NCBI RefSeq assembly: GCF_000455825.1
Contig: NZ_ATAO01000179.1
Location: 1-64,000, forward strand
Origin: Microbacterium maritypicum MF109
Lineage (GTDB): Bacteria > Actinomycetota > Actinomycetes > Actinomycetales > Microbacteriaceae
Direction: 5' to 3'
Length of the DNA stretch: 64,000 nucleotides
Shown: piece after piece, positions 1 to 6,760 of the stretch
Layout: the number at the start of each line of letters is the position of its first letter
Position numbering within the stretch: the first letter of the stretch is position 1
Notes under the pieces: generated by a model
Told to the model about the DNA's origin: nothing
What the model saw: the letters and a program-made list of their open reading frames with translations, nothing else
Databases searched by the model: none
Position numbers and translations under genes: made by a program

Positions 1-665
1 GGGATCGGCTGGTGCGGCAGCAGGGCGTCGCCGTCGCGAGCCGTCAGAGCGGGGTCATCGGTCAGCACCGTTCCGGTGCCGACCGCGATCGCGTCGGCCT
101 CCGCACGTCGGCGGTGCACGTCGGCGCGTGCGGCGGGCCCCGTGATCCACTGGCTCGATCCGTCGGCGGCGGCCGCGCGGCCGTCCAGGCTCTGCGCCCA
201 CTTGACAGTGACATGGGGGCGTCCGAGTCGTTGGGCGGTCAGCCATCCGGCGATGAGCGCGTGCGCAGCGTCCGCCTGCTCACCCGACTCGACGTCGACG
301 CCTGCGGACCGCAGGCGTTCCGCCCCGCCGCCTGAGGCGACGCCGGGGTCGTCGAGCGCGTACACCACGCGTGCGACGCCCGCGTCGATGAGAGCGACGG
401 CGCAGGGGCCCGTGCGGCCGGTGTGGTTGCAGGGTTCGAGGGTCACGACGGCCGTCGCTCCTCGCGCCTCGCCGGGTGCGAGCTTCGAGAGCGCGTCGAC
501 CTCTGCGTGGGGGGTGCCGGCGCCGTGGTGCCAGCCCTCGGCGATGACCCTGCCGTCGGGGGAGAGGAGGACCGCACCGACCTGCGGGTTCGCCCCGCGC
601 GGTCCACGGGCGGCGAGGTGGAGCGCGCGATCCATCGCGTGGCGCTCTGCCGCGTTCACTGCCAT
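1..665 (-). CDS. ribD: Riboflavin biosynthesis deaminase/reductase RibD (partial, C-terminus off the left edge)
   Basis: Bifunctional enzyme of riboflavin synthesis: it deaminates and then reduces the pyrimidine intermediate derived from GTP. Translating the minus strand from the ATG at 665 gives a cytidine-deaminase-type zinc domain with a PHAEVDAL motif near residue 47 and a TLEPCNHTGRTGPC zinc-binding motif about 25 residues later. The start of the reductase domain follows (VTVKWAQSLDGR, then SQWITG). The frame stays open to base 1, so roughly the last third is missing. An AGAGGAGG ribosome site lies 4 bases before the ATG. The FMN riboswitch upstream confirms the pathway and predicts repression by FMN. 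Confidence 0.95.
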   Translation of the reverse strand, partial: MAVNAAERHAMDRALHLAARGPRGANPQVGAVLLSPDGRVIAEGWHHGAGTPHAEVDALSKLAPGEARGATAVVTLEPCNHTGRTGPCAVALIDAGVARVVYALDDPGVASGGGAERLRSAGVDVESGEQADAAHALIAGWLTAQRLGRPHVTVKWAQSLDGRAAAADGSSQWITGPAARADVHRRRAEADAIAVGTGTVLTDDPALTARDGDALLPHQPI

Positions 666-731
666 CCGTCGTCCTCCTCTGAGGCTCCGGGTTCAGACAG
701 GGGTGGCGGAACGGACGCACGGATGCGTCTC

Positions 732-870
732 GTGCTGCCTCCCTTCCGGACTAGCGAGGTCGCCCTCGCATCACCGTCGGTCCCGGAATTCCACCGGATC
801 GGCATCCCGATCTCTCGAGACGCTCGCGGACTGTCACCGCCGGTTCGGATTCCCACCGACCCCGGAGCAC
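732..870 (-). promoter_or_regulatory. FMN riboswitch (RFN element) in the ribD leader
   Basis: Read on the minus strand, the region carries the RFN signature blocks: GGCGGTGACAGTCCGCGA, then GGGATGCCGATCCGGTGGAATTC in pieces, GACGGTGATGCGAGGG and GGAAGGGAGGCAGCAC. The closing helix P1 pairs GTGCT (870-866) with AGCAC (736-732). It lies 66 bases before the ribD ATG. The family binds flavin mononucleotide and lowers riboflavin gene expression. A possible -10 hexamer TACACT lies at 888-883, just upstream of the element. Confidence 0.95.
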
Positions 871-966
871 GTTGTTGTTCTGAGTGTACTCAACGCGTTC
901 GGGCGCATTTCATTCCGCGACAGATCATTCCGCGACAGACGACTTCACCGTGCGGCGCGTCCGCCG

Positions 967-1830
967 TCACTTCAGCAGTCGGGAGAGGCGGCGGTCGGCC
1001 AGTACCTTGCCACCGGTCTGGCAGGTGGGGCAGTACTCGAGCGAGCGGTCGGCGAAGAACACGCTGCGGACCGTGTCTCCGCACACCGGGCAGGCCTCTC
1101 CTCGGCGCGCGTGCACCTGCATGCCGCGGCGCTTGGCATCCTTCAGGTCCGCCGGCGGTTTGCCGGAGGCTTGGGCGACCGCCTCTGTCAGCGTCTCGCG
1201 CATGGCTCCGAACAGGCGGTCGATCTCGGCGTCGTCGAGCTTTCCGGCGATCGCATACGGTGACATGCGCGCGGCATGCAGGATCTCGTCCGAGTACGCG
1301 TTGCCGATGCCCGCGATCACCGCCTGATCGCGCAGCAGCCCCTTGATCTGCATACGCCGATCCTCGAGCAGGGCGGCGAACGCCTCGCGCGTGAACGCGG
1401 GGTCGAGAGGGTCGGGGCCGAGCCGGGCGATGCCGGGCACCTCCTGCGGATCGCGCACCACGTACACGGCGAGCGACTTCTTGGTCCCCGCTTCCGTGAG
1501 GTCGAAACCGCTGCCGTCGTCGAGGGCGATGCGCAGGGCGATGGGGGACTTGCCCGGTTTGATGAGCGTGGTCGGGAGCGTCTCGTACCAGCGCAGCCAC
1601 CCGGCCTTCGCGAGGTGGAACACCAGGTGCAGCTCGTCGCCGCAGGAGAGCACGACGAACTTGCCCAGACGCGCGGACGCGGTGATCGTGGCTCCCTGGA
1701 GGGCGTGGATCGGAGGATCGTAGGTCTTCAACGCGGCGATCGCCGAGACGGTCGCGCGCGTGATGGTGCGCCCGACGGCGCGTTCGGCGAGAAACGTGGT
1801 CAGGCCCTGGACTTCCGGCATCTCCGGCAT
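967..1830 (-). CDS. Fpg/Nei family DNA glycosylase/AP lyase
   Basis: Base-excision repair enzyme that removes damaged bases and cuts the resulting abasic site. The 287-residue protein starts MPEMPEV, which places the catalytic N-terminal proline at residue 2 and Glu at 3. The family lysine is K57 (RLGKF). The DNA-binding helix-two-turn-helix asparagine is N177 (AGIGNAYSDE). The C-terminal zinc finger has Cys247, Cys250, Cys267 and Cys270, with Arg262 in the finger. The family usually has Glu after PEV; here it is Gln, as in the actinobacterial paralogues, so substrate choice between 8-oxoguanine and oxidised pyrimidines is unsettled. A weak CAGGAT sits 6 bases before the ATG, which suggests a leaderless transcript. 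Confidence 0.92.
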   Translation of the reverse strand: MPEMPEVQGLTTFLAERAVGRTITRATVSAIAALKTYDPPIHALQGATITASARLGKFVVLSCGDELHLVFHLAKAGWLRWYETLPTTLIKPGKSPIALRIALDDGSGFDLTEAGTKKSLAVYVVRDPQEVPGIARLGPDPLDPAFTREAFAALLEDRRMQIKGLLRDQAVIAGIGNAYSDEILHAARMSPYAIAGKLDDAEIDRLFGAMRETLTEAVAQASGKPPADLKDAKRRGMQVHARRGEACPVCGDTVRSVFFADRSLEYCPTCQTGGKVLADRRLSRLLK

Positions 1831-1880
1831 GGGTTCATCCTGTCATCGGGCGCCGACACTGTCACCCGGGGGCGCGCCCC

Positions 1881-2444
1881 TCAGAGGATCGGCCAGTCGA
1901 CCGGCGTGCGGTCGTCCCCGGGGAGGAGGCCGGCCATCCAGCCGTCGTCGCGCCCGCGCGGGCTCGTCAGCGCCTGCCGCTGCAGGCCCTCGTAGCGGAA
2001 GCCGAGGGCCCGGGCGGCGCGGGCCGAGGGGATGTTCCCCGCGACGGCCTGCCAGCGGATGCGGACGAGCCGGAGTCCGACGAAACCCCAATCGATCACG
2101 GCCGCTGCTGCTTCGGTGAGATATCCGCGGCCCCGTGCGCCGGCCGTCACCCAGTAGCCCAGCTCGGCGGTCGCGCCCGTGAAGTGATCGGTCATGTTGT
2201 GAAGACCGATCATGCCCACGAGCTCGCCGTCCGCATACATGCCCCAGACGACCTCGGAACCGGCGTCCCACTGCGCGGCTGACAGACGCACGAACTGCGC
2301 GGCGTCCTCGCGGGTGTACGGACTCGGCACGGTGGTCCAGCGCGGGATCTCCGGATCCTGGCACGCTTCGGTGATCGCGTCGATGTCCGCCTCCGTCGGG
2401 GCGTGCAGGACGAGTCGGGGCGTGGTGAGGGCGACGGATTCCAT
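1881..2444 (-). CDS. GNAT family N-acetyltransferase (RimJ/RimL type)
   Basis: 187-residue acetyl-CoA-dependent acetyltransferase. It shows the RimJ/RimL-like layout: TPRLVLHAPTEADID at the start, a central strand GELVGMIGLHNM, and the acetyl-CoA-binding segment GARGRGYLTEAAAAVIDWGF, followed by NIPSARAARALGF. The substrate, protein N-terminus or small amine, cannot be read from the sequence. On the minus strand TAGGCT (2456-2451) lies exactly 6 bases before the ATG and there is no Shine-Dalgarno site, so the mRNA is probably leaderless. It is divergent from mfd across only 78 bases. Confidence 0.85.
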   Translation of the reverse strand: MESVALTTPRLVLHAPTEADIDAITEACQDPEIPRWTTVPSPYTREDAAQFVRLSAAQWDAGSEVVWGMYADGELVGMIGLHNMTDHFTGATAELGYWVTAGARGRGYLTEAAAAVIDWGFVGLRLVRIRWQAVAGNIPSARAARALGFRYEGLQRQALTSPRGRDDGWMAGLLPGDDRTPVDWPIL

Positions 2445-2522
2445 CCCGACAGCCTAGGCAGGCTGGCGTTCCTCGACGGGCGCGGCGGCCGGAGTGTCCG
2501 TGGGCGCGACTAGTCTTGTCCG

Positions 2523-5500
2523 GTGACTGTTCCGGGGATTCTGCGCGCCTTGGAAGAGGCGTCTCTGTACCGTGACGCCCTCAGCTGGGCGCGCACCGAC
2601 GCCGACCTCGGCCTGGTCGACGGGCTCGACGCCCCGGCGCTCGCCGGCCTGCTCGAGAAGAGGGCGGCGGCGGGACACCCGGCCGCCCTCCTCGCCGTCG
2701 TCCCCACCGGGAGGCGGGCGGAGAGCCTCGCGCTGGCGATGCACGCCTACCTGCCCGACGCCGACATCCTCACGTTCCCCGCCTGGGAGACGCTGCCGCA
2801 CGAGCGGCTCAGCCCGAGCCCGGACACGGTCGGTCAGCGTCTGCAGACGCTGCGCCGGATCGCGGAGTGGTCGGGCGACCACCCGCTCGTCGTCGTCGCG
2901 TCCGTGCGGGCCGCGCTCCAGCCGATCGCCGGCAACCTGGGCGAGATCGCCCCGCTCGAACTCGGCGTCGGCAGCCGGGGGCACGAACTCGACCGCGTGG
3001 TCGAGCAGCTGGTCGAACGGGCGTACTCCCGCGTCGACATGGTGTCGCGGCGCGGCGAGTTCGCGGTGCGCGGCGGCATCCTCGACGTCTTCCCTCCCAC
3101 GTCGGAGCACCCCTATCGCGTCGAGTTCTTCGGCGACGAGATCGACCAGATCCGTGCGTTCTCCGTCGCGGACCAGCGCTCGCTTCCGGGTGATGTCACC
3201 GGCGTCGACCTGCCGCCCACTCGCGAACTGCTGCTCACGGCCGAGGTCCGCGATCGGGCCCGCGCACTCGTCGGCGGCTTCCCGGCGATCTCGGGCATGC
3301 TCGAGAAGATGGCCGAGGGCATCCCGGTCGAAGGCATGGAGTCGCTGCTCCCCGCGGTCGCCGGACCCTTGAAGTCGCTGGCCGAGTACCTGCCGGCGGG
3401 AAGCGCCACGGCGGTCATCGATCCCGAGCGATCGAGTGCGCGCGCCATCACCCTGGGCGACACCAACCGCGAGTTCCTCGACGCCGCCTGGAGCGCCGCC
3501 ACCTCCGGCGCCTCCGCGCCCATCGATCTGGGGGCCGGTGACTTCCTGACCATCGCCGAGCTGCGCGAGGTCGTGCGCGACCGGGGCGGGGTGTGGTGGC
3601 GGCTCAGCCCGTTCGGTGCCGGGCTCGGTGAGGGCGATGCGGAGGCCACGAACCTCGGCGCCGCCGTCATCCCCTCCTTCCACGGCAACGTCGACGGCGC
3701 GATCTCGTTCGTCGAGGCGAAGGTGACCGACGGCTGGCGGGTGGTCGTGATCGCCGCCGGTCACGGTCTGGTCGATCGCGCACGCGACGTGCTCGCCGAC
3801 CGCGGCCTGGCCGCGCGGGTGGTCGAGACGCTCACCGACGCACCGGAGGGCGGTGTCGCGACCCTCGTCACAGGATCCGTCGAGGCCGGCTTCCAGGTGG
3901 CCGAGGCGAAGCTCGCCGTCCTCACCGACAACGAGTTCTACGGCCGGACCATCGGCGGCGATCAGCGTGTCGTCAAGAAGCTCGCCTCGCGGCGCAAGAA
4001 CGTGGTCGACCCGCTGCAGCTCAAGCAGGGCGACTTCGTGGTGCACGCCACCCACGGCATCGGCCGCTTCGTCGAGATGACCCAGCGCGAGGTGTCCACC
4101 GGCGGGCGCAACGCCACCAAGTCGATCCGCGACTACCTCGTTCTCGAGTACGCGCCGTCCAAGCGCGGCTACCCGGGCGACAAGCTGTTCGTGCCGACGG
4201 ATCAGCTCGATCTGCTCTCGAAGTACGTCGGCGGCGAGGCCCCGACGCTCTCGAAGATGGGCGGCAGCGACTGGTCGCAGGCCAAGGGCAAGGCGCGCAA
4301 GGCCGTGCGCGACATCGCGGTCGAGCTCGTGAAGCTCTACTCCGCGCGCATGAGCGCGAAGGGCCACGCGTTCGGCCCGGACACCCCGTGGCAGCGCGAG
4401 TTGGAAGAGGCGTTCCCGTTCGCGGAGACACAGGACCAGCTGCAGACGATCGACGAGATCAAGGCCGACATGGAACGGCCCATCCCGATGGACCGGCTGC
4501 TCTCGGGCGACGTCGGCTTCGGCAAGACCGAGGTCGCGGTGCGGGCGGCGTTCAAGGCGATCCAGGACGGCAAGCAGGTCGCGATGCTCGTGCCGACGAC
4601 GCTGCTGGTGAAGCAGCACCTCGAGACGTTCACCGAGCGCTTCGCCGGCTTCCCTGTCAAGGTGCGGCCCTTGTCGCGCTTCCAGACCGACAAGGAGGCG
4701 CGTCTCACTCTGCAAGGCCTGCTCGAGGGTTCGGTCGACATGGTGATCGGCACCCACCGCATCCTCACCGACCAGGTGATGTTCAAGGACCTCGGCCTGA
4801 TGATCATCGACGAGGAGCAGCGGTTCGGCGTCGAGCACAAGGACGCGCTCAAGAAGATGAAGACCAACGTCGACATCCTCGCCATGAGTGCCACGCCGAT
4901 TCCGCGCACGCTCGAGATGGCGGTCACCGGCATCCGGGAGATGTCCACGCTGGCGACCCCGCCGGAGGACCGGCACCCGATCCTCTCGTTCGTCGGCCCG
5001 CGCAGCGACAAGCAGATGGCCGCGGCGATCCGTCGCGAGATCCTGCGCGAAGGGCAGATCTTCTTCGTGCACAACCGGGTGCAGTCGATCCAGCGCGTCG
5101 CGAGCGAGCTCGCCGAACTCGTTCCCGAGGCCCGGATCGCGGTCGCGCACGGACAGATGGGCGAGCACCAGCTCGAGCAGGTCGTCGACGACTTCTGGGA
5201 GCGCAAGTTCGACGTGCTCGTCTCGACGACCATCATCGAGACGGGTCTCGACATCGCGAACGCGAACACGATCATCATCGACCGCGCCGACAAGTACGGA
5301 CTCAGTCAGCTGCACCAGCTGCGTGGCCGCGTCGGACGAGGGCGCGAGCGGGCCTACGCGTACTTCCTGTACGACGAGATGAAGCCGCTGAGCGAGACCG
5401 CGGCCGACCGTCTGCAGACCATCGCGGTCAACAACGACCTGGGCTCCGGCATGCAGGTCGCGCTGAAGGACCTCGAACTGCGCGGGGCGGGCAACCTGCT

Positions 5501-6098
5501 CGGCGCCGAACAGGCCGGACACATCGCGGGCGTCGGATTCGACCTGTACCTGCGCATGATCGGCGAGGCCGTGGCGACGTTCCGCGGGGACGAGGTCGAG
5601 ACCGGGCAGGAGCTGCGCCTGGAACTGCCCCTGGATGCGCGCATCCCCGAGTACTACATCGACAGCGAGCGGCTGCGGCTCGAGGCCTACCAGAAGCTCT
5701 CCGCCGCCTCGGCGGCGACCGCCAAGGATGAGGCGATCGATCTGGTCGTCGAAGAGCTCGTCGACCGCTACGGCACGCCGCCCGAAGAGGTCGAAGGCCT
5801 GTTGGCGATCTCGCGTCTGCGCCGTCGCGCTGCCCGGGTCGGGCTGACCGACGTCGTCGTGATGGGCTCGAACCTGCGCATCGCGCCCGCGCGGCTCGAA
5901 GACTCGATCAAGGTGCGGCTGCAGCGGCTCTACCCGAAGGCGAAGCTCGTGGCCGGGGGAGAGGCGCTGGTCGTGCCGATGCCCACCGTCCCCGCGGCGG
6001 TCGGGGTGGGTCTCGAGCCGCTCCCCGACGCACAGCTGCTCGAGTGGGTCGGGCAGCTGTTCACCGCGATCTTCCCCGAGCCGGCCAAGACCGAGTAG
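2523..6098 (+). CDS. mfd: Transcription-repair coupling factor Mfd
   Basis: DNA translocase that removes RNA polymerase stalled at lesions and recruits the UvrABC excision machinery. At 1191 residues it has full family length. Visible parts are the N-terminal UvrB-like module, a CarD-like RNA-polymerase-interaction domain around residues 500-570 (GDFVVHATHGIGRF), Walker A GDVGFGKTE with K668, the DEEQ box at 763-766, the SATPIPRTL motif, and the helicase C-terminal part with QLRGRVGRGR, followed by the TRCF domain. The GTG start has TAGTCT (2511-2516) 6 bases upstream and no ribosome site, which fits a leaderless mRNA. The very long antisense open frame is a codon-bias shadow. Confidence 0.98.
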   Translation: MTVPGILRALEEASLYRDALSWARTDADLGLVDGLDAPALAGLLEKRAAAGHPAALLAVVPTGRRAESLALAMHAYLPDADILTFPAWETLPHERLSPSPDTVGQRLQTLRRIAEWSGDHPLVVVASVRAALQPIAGNLGEIAPLELGVGSRGHELDRVVEQLVERAYSRVDMVSRRGEFAVRGGILDVFPPTSEHPYRVEFFGDEIDQIRAFSVADQRSLPGDVTGVDLPPTRELLLTAEVRDRARALVGGFPAISGMLEKMAEGIPVEGMESLLPAVAGPLKSLAEYLPAGSATAVIDPERSSARAITLGDTNREFLDAAWSAATSGASAPIDLGAGDFLTIAELREVVRDRGGVWWRLSPFGAGLGEGDAEATNLGAAVIPSFHGNVDGAISFVEAKVTDGWRVVVIAAGHGLVDRARDVLADRGLAARVVETLTDAPEGGVATLVTGSVEAGFQVAEAKLAVLTDNEFYGRTIGGDQRVVKKLASRRKNVVDPLQLKQGDFVVHATHGIGRFVEMTQREVSTGGRNATKSIRDYLVLEYAPSKRGYPGDKLFVPTDQLDLLSKYVGGEAPTLSKMGGSDWSQAKGKARKAVRDIAVELVKLYSARMSAKGHAFGPDTPWQRELEEAFPFAETQDQLQTIDEIKADMERPIPMDRLLSGDVGFGKTEVAVRAAFKAIQDGKQVAMLVPTTLLVKQHLETFTERFAGFPVKVRPLSRFQTDKEARLTLQGLLEGSVDMVIGTHRILTDQVMFKDLGLMIIDEEQRFGVEHKDALKKMKTNVDILAMSATPIPRTLEMAVTGIREMSTLATPPEDRHPILSFVGPRSDKQMAAAIRREILREGQIFFVHNRVQSIQRVASELAELVPEARIAVAHGQMGEHQLEQVVDDFWERKFDVLVSTTIIETGLDIANANTIIIDRADKYGLSQLHQLRGRVGRGRERAYAYFLYDEMKPLSETAADRLQTIAVNNDLGSGMQVALKDLELRGAGNLLGAEQAGHIAGVGFDLYLRMIGEAVATFRGDEVETGQELRLELPLDARIPEYYIDSERLRLEAYQKLSAASAATAKDEAIDLVVEELVDRYGTPPEEVEGLLAISRLRRRAARVGLTDVVVMGSNLRIAPARLEDSIKVRLQRLYPKAKLVAGGEALVVPMPTVPAAVGVGLEPLPDAQLLEWVGQLFTAIFPEPAKTE

Positions 6099-6133
6099 CG
6101 CGCGACAGGGGGCCGCGGTACTAGTCTGGCCGC

Positions 6134-6760
6134 ATGTTGTACGAGCACCTCGGGGCTCGGCCCCGCGTCCATGACACCGCCGTCATCGCCCCCACCGCCG
6201 TCGTCTCCGGAGATGTGGAGATCGGGCCGGGCTGCCAGGTTCTGCACGGTGCCGTCATCACCGCCGAGGGTGGGGCGATCACGCTCGGCGAGCACGTCAT
6301 CGTGATGGAGAATGCGCTCATCCGGGCGACGGCGGCGAATGCGGTGCACATCGGGTCGCACACCCTGATCGGCACGCTGTCGAGCATCGCCGGTGCGACG
6401 GTGGGAGACGAGACGTTCCTCGCCTCGGGGTCGCGGCTGTTCAACGGCTCGCTGATCGGGCCGCGCTGTGAGGTGCGCGTGAACGCCATCGTGCTCCGTC
6501 GCGCCGTGCTGCCGGAGGGCACGGTCGTGCCGATCGGCTGGGTGGCGGTGGGCGACCCCGCACAGCTGTTCTCGCCGGACCGTGAGGAGGAGATCGCGGC
6601 GGCACAGCCCGATCTCGACTTCCCGGGGCACGTCTTCGGGGTCGATCGGGACACCCCCGACCTGATGGTGCAGCTGACCGAGCGCTACGGCAGCTCGCTC
6701 GCGCGGCATGCCCACGACGTGAGCCTCGGCGACGCGCACCGCGGGCAGCACCGCGCATGA
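6134..6760 (+). CDS. Gamma-carbonic-anhydrase-like hexapeptide-repeat protein
   Basis: 208-residue left-handed beta-helix protein. Successive hexapeptide turns are visible from about residue 15 to 120 (PTAVVSGDVEIGPGC, VLHGAVITAEGG, IVMENALIRAT, VHIGSHTLIGTLSSIAGATVGDET). This is the fold of gamma carbonic anhydrases and PaaY/YrdA proteins. The canonical zinc histidines are only partly recognisable, so carbonic anhydrase activity is uncertain and an accessory role is possible. TAGTCT at 6122-6127 lies 6 bases before the ATG, a leaderless start. The stop overlaps the ATG of the next gene by 4 bases, so the two are probably translated together. Confidence 0.8.
   Translation: MLYEHLGARPRVHDTAVIAPTAVVSGDVEIGPGCQVLHGAVITAEGGAITLGEHVIVMENALIRATAANAVHIGSHTLIGTLSSIAGATVGDETFLASGSRLFNGSLIGPRCEVRVNAIVLRRAVLPEGTVVPIGWVAVGDPAQLFSPDREEEIAAAQPDLDFPGHVFGVDRDTPDLMVQLTERYGSSLARHAHDVSLGDAHRGQHRA

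Noticed and set aside
2454-5522. 1022-codon open frame antisense to mfd
   Set aside because: Its composition (Arg/Glu/Leu/His-rich without motifs) is the usual mirror of high-GC codon bias, and mfd on the other strand is complete with all motifs.
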